Assembly: GCF_000350225.1 (NCBI RefSeq)
Contig: NW_005179299.1
Location: 1 to 64,000 of the forward strand
Reading direction: 5' to 3'
From: Chondrus crispus
Taxonomy: Eukaryota; Rhodophyta; Florideophyceae; Gigartinales; Gigartinaceae
Length of the DNA stretch: 64,000 nucleotides
The notes under the pieces were generated by a model. That model saw nothing but the letters and a program-made list of their open reading frames with translations. It was not told the origin of the DNA and made no database searches. A program made the position numbers and the translations under genes. Numbering within the stretch: the stretch's first letter is position 1; each line of letters opens with the position of its first letter. This document shows positions 29,187-39,685 of this stretch, in pieces.

Positions 29187-32100
29187 CTACTGAAGGACCT
29201 CGGGGTACACTACGTTTCGCGTGGTTTCATTGGACTCTCGAGTGAGGACAGTGACGTTGCCTGGGTGAGTAGTCCTTGATAGTGCGACATAGAGTTGACC
29301 GTGCGAGAAGCAGTGATCTCGTAAGTCGAGACCAATGCGGCCACCGAAGGATTGGCCTTGCGCTTTGTTCGTTGTAAGGGCGAAGCACGTGCGAATGGGG
29401 AACTGCGTTCGGGTGAAGCCAGGGATGGGAAAGTTGTCGTCTCCTGGTCCGCAGGGCATTCGAGGAAGACACAGTCTGTTGCCTTGGTGTGACCCGGTGG
29501 TAACGTGTAGAAAGAGCAGGTTGTTGGTCATGTTCTCGATGACATATCGCGCGCCGTTGACGTGACCGGTAGCGGGATCGAGATTGCGCAGAAGCATGAC
29601 GATGAAGCCTTTCTTGAGCTTGAGCTTGTGGTCTGGTAGAGCAGATCCGGCGGTCAAGGTGTTGAGCATTTCTGTGGGATAGATCAGCGCGTTGGTGTCT
29701 TCGTTCTCGACCTTGTCTGCGCTCAAATACGTTCGATACGATCCCGGAATCATGTTGCCGATGACCTCGTTGACTTCCTCGAGCGGCCTGTTCTTTGTGG
29801 TGAGTATAACGCGCTTGGTGAGCCAGGCAGGGTCGGCGTGATTGTCTCGAATGCCTTGGAAGACCTTGAGGCATAAATTGCGGATGGTGTGCTCGAACGC
29901 AACGGACTGTGGTAGTGAGATCCATTCCGGGCGCTGTTCGCCTTGAAGTCTGCCTTCCCCGACGCTGAGGAGGAATTCTGGAAAGTTGAGAGCCTCCACA
30001 TCTGCTGCAGGGTCCGCTCGGAGAGCAGCAAGGCGCATGTTCTCGGTAAGGCGCAGGAATCGGCACTCTCGATACAGCGGGGAAGCCTTGACGCACGCAC
30101 TCACGATTTGACCTCTGGACCCGCCCGGAACGACGGGAAGGATTTGTCTAAAGTCTCCAGCGAGCACGAGGAACTTTCCTCCGAAGGGCCGGTCGGTTTG
30201 CATCAAGTCTCGAAGGGAGCGATCGACAGTCTCAATGCAATGTCGATGGCACATGACGATCTCGTCCCATATGATGAGATCGACTTGTTGCAGTGTACGG
30301 CCTGTGTCGGAGTTTGCGGAGAAGCTGCACGTGCTTTCAGCAGATACAGGAATGGGAATCTTGAACACGGAATGAGCGGTGCGTCCACCGTCGAGCAGCA
30401 CAGCAGCAACAGCAGACGTAGCGACAGCGATGACCTGCTTACGGCGCGTACGAAGGAAGTCTTGAATGGCGCTGAGCACGAATGTTTTGCCTGTTCCGCC
30501 AGGAGCATCGAGGAAGAAGAGACGACCACTTCGTGTCGGCATAGAAGGTCCCGCAACGGCGCTTAAGGATCCTTGAAGCAATGCAGAGACGGATACGCCT
30601 GGAAGCAAGGAGCCCACTATTTCGTCAAAGGCATGACGTTGATTTGTGTTCAACAGCGGCAACGACGTCTGTAGTCGCCCTTCCCACTGCTGCGCTCGTG
30701 CTTCGGGGGTCTCGATCTCGTTTTGCTGTTCCAAAGCGGGCAGGCTGTCATCGGGCAGTGGGAGTCCGAAGTTTGCGAGCGTCCAGTCGGATCGCACGGT
30801 CTGCAGAGCCTCCTGTACCTCTCGAAGTACGTAAGATGTGGCGTGGTGATCATCGCGAAGCTGCTGTCTTCGAATGGGTTGTCTGCGTGCACGATTGCGA
30901 ATATCGGTGAGAAACATGTCCAGGTGGTCGTTCCACAGCGAGAGAGGGTCCGAAGGCTGGCAGTGTGCCAGAATCGTAGCAAACAGATGAGAAAGAGGAA
31001 CGAAGCTTGACCGGAATGAATCTCGGATTGCGTGCTTCCACTCGGCATCGTCGGCCAGCAAACCGAGTCGTAAGCAAGCTTGTCGGAAGCTGGTGCACTG
31101 CTCGCCGTCGATATTTCGCAAGTTCTCGAAGGATGTTGCCCCTGGCACTTGTGTGAGGATGAGGCGAAGAAAGTAGCGCTCACCCTCCCTCGGACTGACA
31201 GTGTAGATTCGACCGACTACGTTGGCACCTGTACCACTGAAATCGTAGGCTTCCTCTTCGCTGGTGGCGTTCCGTCTTCGCAGGGTTGCTCTTGGACTCC
31301 ATGACTTGGTGCGTGTCTTCCACGTAAAGTACCTTGGAAACTTGTGGTACCGAAGATGCCTCGCGCTTGGGTACTTCTCGTTGGCTTTAAACCACTCAGT
31401 CAGCTTCGTACCTGATGCTGGTCGAAGCGCCGCCTCCTGCTCTCGCCCTTCCTCAAAGTATACTGTATGGTGGTTGGGCAGATGCACCGTAAGTCTGACC
31501 GCTGGAGGATTGCGATCTACAATGTCAAAGGAGAATAACCTCCATGCGGCCTCCGATGCCGAAACGTATCTGGCATCTTGGAAGTTGGAGATCTCGTCGT
31601 GGCACTCGTTCTCGGCAGTGATTTCCATGGTCACTCGGTCTTGTCCCTTGCAAACATACTTGAAGAGGTACTTGATTCCGCCAACGCGTGACACGCAGAG
31701 TTCCACATTCAAATGGCAAGCGAATGATCGTAGAAGCAGAGGACTGTGGGGAACGACCCAGGAGTTGTCGACCACGACGGATTGCTGTCGTCGGCCAACA
31801 CGGGAGGGTCGCTCGATGGAGACGCCACCTGCAGAGGGGGACCTTCTGCGGTACGTGATGTAGTACTCACTGTCGGACTGGCTGGTTTCGTGTTTGAACG
31901 ATTTTGGAAACCCTTTCCTGCAGTACTGCTCGCCCATGCACACGGCTGTTGGATTGCGTTCTCCACATGGATTGTGAATCATATGCTTGAGCACGACCTC
32001 TTGGAGTTCTGGATCTTGGGCAGACGGGATCTCGGCAGAGATAATGCGGTCGACGTTTTCGGGAGTACGCAGATCATTCTTGGAGACTTCATCTAGGAAA

Positions 32101-34316
32101 AATACAACGTGAGCGTGGGGAAGACCGCGTTTCTGAAATTCGATGACTCGTACATGGGCAACGACGGTTCCGAATACTCCCTCGTTGATGACCAAGGACA
32201 TGAGATCTTTCATTTTCAGACGAAACACACGTGCGCACAGGTCCGGTCTGTCCTGAGGCGTTTGGTTCGGCAGTAGGGGTCTTGTGATCTCCGGCCAGCT
32301 TGGATTGCATGTCATAGTGAGGAAGATGTCCGGGTGGCCAATTTGGTTCGATATAGCAATGATGTCGTGCATCTGCTGCCTCATGTAGCGGTCACCTCCA
32401 ATGTACGTGGAAGGGAGAATGAACAGTCGTCCCGCACGCACGGCATCGGCTTCATCTTCAGCACGACCGGAGTCTCCTAGGCTGTCGCGCAGTGAGGTGT
32501 AGTCGGCGGCTCGAAGCTGTGTCTGGTTGTGGCGGAGATACGAAAGCCTTTCTGCCTCCACTTTGCAGAACTGGTCAACCAAGTATTGCTGAAAGAGTCG
32601 CGCTGCGTGCAAGATTGTGCTGAACTCGCCTGCTCTTTCGAACAAATGCCATCCGTAGTACATCATCGGAGTAATCTTGGTATATCTGCCGTCGTCATCA
32701 CTGGAGAATCGAAGCTCTGGATACCATCCATCTCTACCGTTCGGGAACAAAAGCACGTAACTCAACGGATCGTATGCACGATGACTGACTGAAATCGGAT
32801 CCAGCACTTCGTTCCCGTTACTGTTCAGAGTCCCTCGCCTGCGCACGACGATATCTCTTCGCCCAATCTCTCCGTCTTCATTTCCAGGGATCAATGCTGC
32901 CACTTCAGAAGCTTCGGGACCATTGTACCGGCGCACGTGCTCATGACTTGGCCTGCGGTCGGCATGGATGACCATCTGGTACGGGGCTGGAGTGTTGGGT
33001 TGAGGGGATTGAGCCCATTCTCGCATACTGAGAACAGTCTGCACGTAGGGGTTGCATTCGTGCAGCATGTGCGTCAGTTGCATTAACAGTGTGTCTTCCA
33101 GCCGTGTAGAGGCTCCGCCAAGCCTTGTGCGCGTTTGAGTACCGTAGTCAGTGTCGTGAATGTAAACGGAAGCAAAGGAAGGCGCCCGCCCCTCGGATGG
33201 CATCATGGGACCCATGTAATGGTACATCTCGCCCTGCATCGTCATTGTGGGGTTAAAATTGGAAGTACCGGGCCCTCTGTTCACCCATTTGGCGACCACG
33301 GACGCCATAGACAGCGCTGAATTGTATGCTCGAATGTTTTTACGGAAGCGGCAGGCCCTTGGAGTATCATCGATGAGAAGAGAGCGCAGAAGAGCTGGCG
33401 GGTCGGTGAGAAGGGGCAGTGACAGCTTCCCCTTCCCACAGCATGTGGAAAACATGGGCCTTGCGGCAGAGCTGCTCACGATGCGTTCTTGGACGAAATG
33501 CAGAGCTTTGCAGTGCGAACACTCAATATGGACCATGCCGAGATCGCGATACGAAGGCGAGGATTCGGGTAGTGGGGCGAAGAGCTGCCGAGAAGCCGTT
33601 CGAGCCTGGCCGTCGGATCGTTGCCGGGCATTCCGAGTCGGTGTGTCTTGTGCATCCCTTGATCGTTGGGTGGATAGACGGTCAAGGTCTCGCCGCGCCT
33701 CACGAGCAGGAGTAATTTCCTCGGCTCTAGCTCCTCGTGTCGCATTGCGATCCGCTTCGCGCCGTGCATCTCGGAGGGGGGTATTTTCTTCCGCTCTAGC
33801 TGCTTCTGTGGATCTTCGGTTTGAGTCTTGACGCTCATGTCTCTCTGGGGTTGTCGCGTCAGCTCTTCTCTGTTGCATTGAGACACGAGAGGCCTCCAAT
33901 CGAGTTATGCGGTCAGGAGTGCTCTCAGCCTGTCTCGTGCGTTGCATAGATGCTCGATTCGAGGCTCTGGCACGTTCCGTTGCTGCTCGGAGCTTTGGAG
34001 ACTCTCTGGGACCCTCTGTCCGTGATTGATCGGCTCTGCGCGCCCTGGTTCTCTCCCTGTTTCGACGAAGACGCTCTTCGCGCTGCTCAGAAGTCTCTGC
34101 TGCTCTTCGTGCTGCAGTACGTTCCCGGGCGGTTTGGCGACGCGCTTGAGCCTCAGATTCGGTCTGTTGTCCCCTCCGGATTCTCGCCCGAGCTCGACCT
34201 GCCTCACGACGTGCTTGAGCTTCAGATTCCGACTCTTGCGCTCTCCTTGCCCTTGTACGCGCGTTTCTTTGCTGCCTTCTTGCTTCTGCTACGTCTTCAT
34301 CTGCTGGTCCCGCCAT
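29187..34316 (-). CDS. Helitron Rep-helicase (RepHel), 1,709 residues
   Basis: The protein nicks and transfers DNA (HUH Rep) and unwinds it (Pif1-like helicase). The order is an Arg/Ala-rich basic coil (1-250), a Cys cluster (CSHCK ... CCGKGK near 267-300), and the Helitron-like N domain (FRKNIRAYNSALSMAS near 335). Rep motifs follow: FLTMTCNPSWPE near 662, GLPHAHVVFF near 733, and YLFKYVCKG near 880 carrying the two-Tyr motif. The helicase has DAPGGTGKT near 1268, IIWDE near 1347, LAGDFRQILPVV near 1375, LTTNKAQGQSF near 1648 and LYVALSR near 1675. Length and motif order match autonomous Helitrons. There is no stop or frameshift, so the source element may still be active. It ends at TAG. Confidence 0.95.
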   Translation of the reverse strand: MAGPADEDVAEARRQQRNARTRARRAQESESEAQARREAGRARARIRRGQQTESEAQARRQTARERTAARRAAETSEQREERLRRNRERTRARRADQSRTEGPRESPKLRAATERARASNRASMQRTRQAESTPDRITRLEASRVSMQQRRADATTPERHERQDSNRRSTEAARAEENTPLRDARREADRNATRGARAEEITPAREARRDLDRLSTQRSRDAQDTPTRNARQRSDGQARTASRQLFAPLPESSPSYRDLGMVHIECSHCKALHFVQERIVSSSAARPMFSTCCGKGKLSLPLLTDPPALLRSLLIDDTPRACRFRKNIRAYNSALSMASVVAKWVNRGPGTSNFNPTMTMQGEMYHYMGPMMPSEGRAPSFASVYIHDTDYGTQTRTRLGGASTRLEDTLLMQLTHMLHECNPYVQTVLSMREWAQSPQPNTPAPYQMVIHADRRPSHEHVRRYNGPEASEVAALIPGNEDGEIGRRDIVVRRRGTLNSNGNEVLDPISVSHRAYDPLSYVLLFPNGRDGWYPELRFSSDDDGRYTKITPMMYYGWHLFERAGEFSTILHAARLFQQYLVDQFCKVEAERLSYLRHNQTQLRAADYTSLRDSLGDSGRAEDEADAVRAGRLFILPSTYIGGDRYMRQQMHDIIAISNQIGHPDIFLTMTCNPSWPEITRPLLPNQTPQDRPDLCARVFRLKMKDLMSLVINEGVFGTVVAHVRVIEFQKRGLPHAHVVFFLDEVSKNDLRTPENVDRIISAEIPSAQDPELQEVVLKHMIHNPCGERNPTAVCMGEQYCRKGFPKSFKHETSQSDSEYYITYRRRSPSAGGVSIERPSRVGRRQQSVVVDNSWVVPHSPLLLRSFACHLNVELCVSRVGGIKYLFKYVCKGQDRVTMEITAENECHDEISNFQDARYVSASEAAWRLFSFDIVDRNPPAVRLTVHLPNHHTVYFEEGREQEAALRPASGTKLTEWFKANEKYPSARHLRYHKFPRYFTWKTRTKSWSPRATLRRRNATSEEEAYDFSGTGANVVGRIYTVSPREGERYFLRLILTQVPGATSFENLRNIDGEQCTSFRQACLRLGLLADDAEWKHAIRDSFRSSFVPLSHLFATILAHCQPSDPLSLWNDHLDMFLTDIRNRARRQPIRRQQLRDDHHATSYVLREVQEALQTVRSDWTLANFGLPLPDDSLPALEQQNEIETPEARAQQWEGRLQTSLPLLNTNQRHAFDEIVGSLLPGVSVSALLQGSLSAVAGPSMPTRSGRLFFLDAPGGTGKTFVLSAIQDFLRTRRKQVIAVATSAVAAVLLDGGRTAHSVFKIPIPVSAESTCSFSANSDTGRTLQQVDLIIWDEIVMCHRHCIETVDRSLRDLMQTDRPFGGKFLVLAGDFRQILPVVPGGSRGQIVSACVKASPLYRECRFLRLTENMRLAALRADPAADVEALNFPEFLLSVGEGRLQGEQRPEWISLPQSVAFEHTIRNLCLKVFQGIRDNHADPAWLTKRVILTTKNRPLEEVNEVIGNMIPGSYRTYLSADKVENEDTNALIYPTEMLNTLTAGSALPDHKLKLKKGFIVMLLRNLDPATGHVNGARYVIENMTNNLLFLHVTTGSHQGNRLCLPRMPCGPGDDNFPIPGFTRTQFPIRTCFALTTNKAQGQSFGGRIGLDLRDHCFSHGQLYVALSRTTHPGNVTVLTRESNETTRNVVYPEVLQ

Positions 34317-34510
34317 TTGTGTTATGCCCAGCGCGCTAGTGGTATCTCAGCAAGTGCAGCTAGGGTTGACGCAAGTGCGAGGGGTCCGTTGTAGATCGCT
34401 ATGAGTCGTAGCAAGCAGTCCTCAAAGGTCTAAACGCAACGTCAGCCAGCTAGGTCGTCCGCGAGAGCACTTAGCAAAAGAAGTAACAGTAGGGCCTTTA
34501 TTGTCTTGTA
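34317..34510 (-). other. Spacer between the Helitron Rep gene and its companion
   Basis: 194 bases with no frame. The two genes are on the same strand and could share a transcript. Confidence 0.4.
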
Positions 34511-35185
34511 CTATCCCGTGATCGATTGGAGCTTCCTCTTGTGCTTCTTGCCCGCCAGGTGTCGCCTAAAGTCGTGGGCACTTGCCACCGTGCACGTACA
34601 CACCTCGCAGCGGAATGTGCGGCCCGCTTGAATCACTTGAGCCACGTGCCCCTCGGTATGCGCATGCCCGTCCCACAGTACCGCGCGCGTGCAATGAAAG
34701 TTGCAGATGTCACACGTGTACACGGGCACACTCCGCAACACAGCACTGACAGCTGGCAACGCGCGCGCACGCGGACGCTCGATTGCACGTGGCACACGTG
34801 CAGCTGGCAACGCGCGCGCACGCGGCCGCTCGATTGCACGTGGCACACGTAGCCCACGAAATGTAGGAATGATAGGCGGGGGCAAACGTATAACACGTGG
34901 GACCGGAGCGCGTGGTACACGTGGTGCGGGTGCTGGCGCAGGGGCGCGTGGGAGCCGTGGCACACGTGGGAGCGGCGCGCGCGGTACACGTGGGGCGGGC
35001 GCGCGCGCAATTCTGGGGACGTGTACACGTGGGGCGAGCGCGCGCGGAGGAGCTGGTTGTAGGACTGTGACACGTGTGGTCGCTGGCGGGGAATCGCCGA
35101 AATCGAGGCGGATCGGGGTCGCGGCGCGGCGCGCGCGGCGTAGTTCTTCTCTCTCTTCTTGCGTAGACACTGCGTAAAAAACCAC
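34511..35185 (-). CDS. Double zinc-finger protein, probable Helitron companion
   Basis: A 224-residue protein. Its first two thirds are repetitive Pro-Arg-Val-Pro-Arg-Ala-Pro sequence, including a perfect-looking 17-residue (51-bp) duplication (RVPRAIERPRARALPA). The C-terminus holds two C2H2 fingers of the U1/matrin type: YTCDICNFHC...HAHTEGH (about 157-182) and FRCEVC...DFRRHLAGKKHKRK (about 190-215). Such fingers bind double-stranded RNA or DNA. It sits 194 bases upstream of RepHel on the same strand, so it may be an accessory ORF of the Helitron or captured cargo. The many CACGTG sites in its DNA follow from the Pro-Arg-Val codons. Confidence 0.65.
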   Translation of the reverse strand: MVFYAVSTQEEREELRRARRAATPIRLDFGDSPPATTRVTVLQPAPPRALAPRVHVPRIARAPAPRVPRAPLPRVPRLPRAPAPAPAPRVPRAPVPRVIRLPPPIIPTFRGLRVPRAIERPRARALPAARVPRAIERPRARALPAVSAVLRSVPVYTCDICNFHCTRAVLWDGHAHTEGHVAQVIQAGRTFRCEVCTCTVASAHDFRRHLAGKKHKRKLQSITG

Positions 35186-35891
35186 ACACCGTCAAATGTC
35201 AGTAAGCGTTCGCGTGCGCTCTAATACCGCGGGCGGCAAGCCGGCCGGAGCAAAGAGGACAGTTAGTAACTTACTGATTTCGCGTAGACGGTGTCCGCCG
35301 GGATCGCTAGCGAACGCGAAGCGGATCGGGGCTGTATTATTATTTTTACTCTACTGTAGTGTTCAATTTAAATTCGTAAACTACTGTAGTGCCGCATTGG
35401 TGCCCGTGGTAGCCACGTGTCCCAGTGGCGGCCTGGCCTGCGGCCAGGCCGCCCCCAGTCCGCACGGTACACTTGTCACTGTAGTAAAAAATGAAATTAA
35501 ATCACGGCCCCGCCGCTTTCTACACGTGTCCGCGTGGCCGCCTGGCCTGCGGCCAGGCCGCCCCGCACGTGGCCGCCACTTGTCGCCGCAGCGCCCCCGT
35601 GCGCCAATGAGAACCCGTGCGGGAGCGCACGAACACACATACACAAACACACAGACAGACAGACACGGAAATTAGTATACGCGGGGATATGCCAGATACG
35701 ACGGAGGCAAATTGTCCAATACGAGTTCCCCACGACGATCACCCACGACGATCAACATCACCAGATGATTGGCTCATATGAGCCTTTGCCTCCCACAGAT
35801 GCACACCAGCGTAGATTTAATTAGATTATCAATATCTCCCAGCAGCGCCGCGAGTTAAAACATATATGAACAAAATCCACCTAAAAATTGT
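35186..35891. other. Upstream region with two copies of a long GC palindrome
   Basis: The stem GCGGCCTGGCC with loop TGC and perfect return arm occurs at about 35427-35451. An almost identical copy (first stem base pair altered) lies at about 35541-35565, 114 bases later. The first stretch (35200-35400) also has ACTGTAGTG motifs. No gene is seen. Confidence 0.55.
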
Positions 35892-36029
35892 TGTCGCGCG
35901 ACAAGATTTTCAGAAGCTGTATGGGTGGCCACCCGTACTGGAATCACCCTCGAAAAAATTAACAAAAATTAATCCAGTTTTAGTATGGCTGGCCACCCAT
36001 ACAGCAGTTGGAAATTTTGTCGCGCGACA
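35892..36029. mobile_element. Palindromic MITE, copy 3 (138 bp, complete)
   Basis: Ends TGTCGCGCGACAAGATTTTC and its inverse (with small mismatches). It is the same length and structure as 10072-10209, and its ends carry the inner palindrome TGTCGCGCGACA. Non-coding. Confidence 0.85.
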
Positions 36030-36590
36030 GTCGCCTTCCCCCATCACAGGTGTGACTCGTGTGGAATGAACCAATGAACAAACATGGCCTTTTTATTATT
36101 AAAAACCTGAATGGATGGACAAGGTTGGTATTTCTCTAGTGTCGTGCCTCCTGTGACTCTATGCTCTCTTTGACTTTCGCTCCTCTATTAATTACCCCCC
36201 CAGTAATCACACTTATCTTTATTGTCACCCCTTGTTCGCTATGTCTGATTTCACCCGTCTGTTGCCACCAAAAGGCACCCGAGCGTCCCCTTAAACGCAA
36301 CATTATCTCAAATATTTACATTGACTTTGGTAATTGAAAACGAGAATGAAAACATATTTCGTAATTGAAAAAGAAAATTGTAAATAAAAAAATGTCGACA
36401 TTTTGTTGCAGTATGGCTGGCGTTCCACATTCCTATTATTCCACTGCTGTCATGACTTGTCGACGTGTCACAGTCACGGTCACGGTGAATCATTCTCTCC
36501 TGCGACTTGTCGACCTGTCACGGTCTCGTCGCAGGAGCTCCGTGATGTCATTGATACCTAGATACCTAAAATTTTCATGGCGGTGGGCTC
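36030..36590. other. Intergenic, upstream of the 36.7-kb gene
   Basis: A partial trace of the MITE family (TTGCAGTATGGCTGGC, about 36404-36421) is present. So is a pair of diverged repeats with TGTCGAC, GTCACGGTC and GTCGACCTGTCACGGTC around 36455-36525. No gene. Confidence 0.4.
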
Positions 36591-36600
36591 TATAAATATA
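36591..36600 (+). promoter_or_regulatory. TATA box candidate
   Basis: TATAAATATA, preceded by GGGCTC, lies 123 bases upstream of the ATG at 36723. Confidence 0.5.
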
Positions 36601-36722
36601 AAACCTTGTTCTCAAAGTTGCTCCTTCGAGCCCTCCCAATATCCTCATACTTTTCCGCCTCTGCTCGTTCTCTTCGCTTCGCCTCATTCCTCATCCCTCG
36701 GTTCGTATCCTCAAGTCTTAAC

Positions 36723-38200
36723 ATGCCCAGGTACGCAAGCCACGCTGCAACGCGCCAGGCCGCTCATGATCAAATCGACACTACGTTCTGCTGAGGCCAC
36801 GCAGACGACTTGGACAGCTCCAGTACGTCTCCGCATCTAGATGACGGCAATCCCAGACTCAAGGTTGAAGACCGCATCGTGTATGTCTATCATGGCCCCA
36901 GCAGGAAATACCGTTTGGTCAAGCTTTCCGACCTCAAAACTGATGAGCGTGTTTTCACATCAAGTGGGCACATCATCCTCTCCGCTGCCGTCGTCAAGTT
37001 ATATAAAGCCTTTGCTATGGCTCTTGATGACAGGGACTTCCATTTAAAGGGAAAGTTTGATTGCGCAAACGCCTACATCAAGACCGACATATCAAAGTCC
37101 AAGTTCGGAGATTTGCCCGAGGTCGAGGCAGATACCTGGTGTCCTTATTACTACAGGCACTCATCTAAGCTAAAAGGAAACCTCCTCTACGACAACACTC
37201 TTCCCGCTGCCCCCGCCGACCCTCCCAACAGGCGCGTTTCGTGCATTATCGTCAAGAAAGCAGGTGATCTATCCGAGCTTCTTCCCGATGGGCACGTGGT
37301 CTACTTGGGAGGTGAACACGGAGAAAAAGACCTCCCTCGTCACCAACCTCGCTCCCTCGCTCCCAATCCGCACTCAAAGTACGTGCAGTACAACCTCACG
37401 CCCCGCTTCTAGGCCCCGGAGGCATCGACAAGGGGGATCTCTACATCTCCTCTCCCTTCCCGCAGACTTGGAGAGCAACTGAACGTGGCCGCAATGCTGG
37501 CTTCGCAAGAATTCACAGTGGCCACTTCTTCTACTGGTCAACGGATTGCTCTCCGTCTCCTGGAAACCAGATCTCCCACTTTCCTTTTCATGAAATCCCA
37601 ATGGATGCTTTTCGGGATCCAGCACGAGTCGTATTCCAGTCTTGGCCCATCTACGTTGATGATGAGGTAGTTCAGCAATATGACATGTTTCAAGGAGCTT
37701 GGGTTATGGGCGGTACTCACTTGGTCCAACACGTCAACGATCAAGACTACCCTGCTGGTGTGTTGGATCGTCTTCGAGGTGGGTACTTCCGTACCTGTTC
37801 AAAAGAGGTTGTTCCATCCTTCGAGCGCATATTATCACGTCTGCTTAAAGCAAAGCAGTCTGTAGAGCGGCATGGAGGCAAAATGTTTGGATTCATCGAC
37901 AAGCCAGGCGGAATCGTCCAGTGCGACATTCAAAGTCTTGCCACGTATCTCAGACTTCCGGTCGACACTCTCCTAGCTTTTATCCCGGTTTACGCCTCAT
38001 CGTTCTTGTTGTTCCGAGACACCGTCAACTTTCTTTGCATGGACGAGATGAATCGAGTGTTTGAAATCACCAAGCCCTTGCCTACAGGCCCATGGATGCG
38101 CGGTCAGTTGCGCGACACCGGAACCGGCTTACTTTATTTGTACTCAAGCGACAAGTACTTTAGCGTTACCAGCAGAGACGGAGCCTCATGGATGACGTAA
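36723..38200 (+). pseudogene. Unknown protein gene with an in-frame TGA and one frameshift
   Basis: I do not recognise this family. ATG 36723 follows a good TATA box. The frame meets TGA at 36792-36794 but stays protein-like in the same frame to 37412 (for example KYRLVKLSDLKTDERVFTSS and FDCANAYIKTDISKSK). Near 37400 coding moves by one base, and from GPGGIDKGDLYISSPF (about 37412) it runs openly through WPIYVDDEVVQQYDMFQGAW to TGA-free sequence ending at 38200. A complete version would be about 490 residues, with no signal peptide or membrane span that I can see. TGA directly after a Cys codon could be selenocysteine, but the later frameshift makes simple decay more likely. Sequencing error is possible for either defect. 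Confidence 0.55.
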
Positions 38201-39564
38201 TGCACTGGTCAAGGTCTCTCGCTTAGGAAGGACCTAGTGCTAGCACCTCTCATAGCGGGCGTTTACAGTTCCTAGGGGCAGCCCCTCTGCTGCTCGAGAC
38301 ACGTAGACCAATTGAAGTAAGATGGGTAGTTTAGACTATGGACTCAATGGTAGGTATTGCATGCAGGCACGCAGACACTCTACTTTTACTGCCCCCATCC
38401 ATCTTAAAAAAATGTACTGCTTCTTGTATCAGGAGCTTCTCAACAACTTATATCAGGAGCTACCCAACAACCATTCTCGTCCTACACGACTCGCCGGCAA
38501 TGTCTTGTGGGTACGAGGCCATTGCGCAACCTCAAGCACTACGACAGTAACACTAAACAGCGGTTTAAAATATTACAAATTCTGAACTCCCTCGACAATG
38601 CCTGCGTCCCTTCATATATATACGAAAAGCACCACTCATGCACGAGCTAAAATCGCGGCATCATTAGATTTAACGTAAATAATTTAATATTTAACTATTA
38701 TTTAATTAATGTGGAGCAGTACCATCATTAGAACAATGGTACTTCGAAACTCCGCGTCCTCATGGAGCGATTTCAAAACATTACTCTGTCGACCTATTAT
38801 TTAATTAATGTGTAGCAGTACTTCATTATATTTAATTATAGTAATAATTAATCATATAGGTCGTCCTTACAATAAATTTACGTCCGAACGTCCTCTCTTT
38901 TGGAGAGGATTGGAGTGCTTCATATTTTCAAATATTGATTACGATTATTTCAAAATATGTTTTAAGGTGATATATTTAATTTGAATATTGCACAGTTAAA
39001 TATGAAACTACCATCAAGAACATAGGTGCTGTTTCCTCTCAATATTAATGCGGCATAAATAACTATTGCGAAACGGCGTTGAAAAATAGACGACATTGAG
39101 AAAAGAAGGCAGAAAGAATGTTACGCAAAAGTTACAACTAAATCATCCCGCTGTGTGCTATGTGGACAGGGCCACGCGATATTCTAAGAGCATTCGCAAA
39201 GAGACCACATTACTGCCGTTCGCATCGAAAAAGTCTGAACTTTCAGTTAGATTCAAGCTTGTCAAGATTGTATTAAGCCGTTCATACGAAATACAGATCA
39301 GGTATATGATTAGAAAGACATAATACGGCAACCATAAAACACTTTGCAATGAACGACTTAGAAAAGGATGGACTTCGAGCTGGCAGCGGACAACATCCAC
39401 CTGAGCACAAACTAAAAGCATGAGCATCATACGATGCCAGATGTGGGGCTGCATGAGCTCTCTATCAAAATGGGTGGGCGAGCCAATGCAATGCTCGAAC
39501 TCTGTGTTCCGCGAAAGGTAATTCCGAACCCGGCGTCTTCGGAACTCGGCGTCTGTGGGGCGTC
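38201..39564. other. AT-rich intergenic with small hairpins and repeat copy 4
   Basis: AGGGGC-A-GCCCCT at about 38274 and a GCACT...AGTGC structure just after the gene (38205-38243) are visible. The rest is AT-rich with no supported gene, apart from the two-hairpin repeat listed separately. Confidence 0.45.
38711..38770 (+). repeat. Two-hairpin dispersed repeat, copy 4 core
   Basis: The first hairpin is perfect (GTACCAT, 10-base loop, ATGGTAC, then TTCGAAACTCCGCG). The second stem is altered to GCGTCCTCATGGAGC. It is flanked by AATTAATGTGGAGCAGT and ACATTACTCTGTCGACC. Confidence 0.65.
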
Positions 39565-39630
39565 ATCTGAGAACATTACACTATCGGACATCACTACAGT
39601 AGCAGACGGCTGGACCGCAGATGGCTGGAC

Positions 39631-39685
39631 CGCTACCATCATTAGAACAATGGTACTGCTCAGCGCCGCGTCCTTAGGTCGCGAT
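39631..39685 (+). repeat. Two-hairpin dispersed repeat, copy 5 core
   Basis: TACCAT, a 10-base loop and ATGGTA, then GCGTCC-TTA-GGTCGC with one mismatch. It is preceded by GAACATTACACTATCGGACAT (about 39571). Confidence 0.65.

Larger units (their letters stand above)
29063..35185 (-). mobile_element. Helitron (rolling-circle transposon), apparently intact, minus strand
   Basis: The element carries a full Rep-helicase gene and, upstream on the same strand, a zinc-finger companion gene. About 80 bases beyond the Rep stop there is a GC-rich hairpin (29078-29106, GCGCGC-loop-GCGCGC inside GGCTC/GAGCC arms). Eleven bases further is CTAA (29066-29063), matching the hairpin-then-CTRR layout of Helitron 3' ends. 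The base after CTAA is A rather than the usual T, so the exact border is uncertain. I could not place the 5' TC end, which lies somewhere to the right of 35185. Confidence 0.75.
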
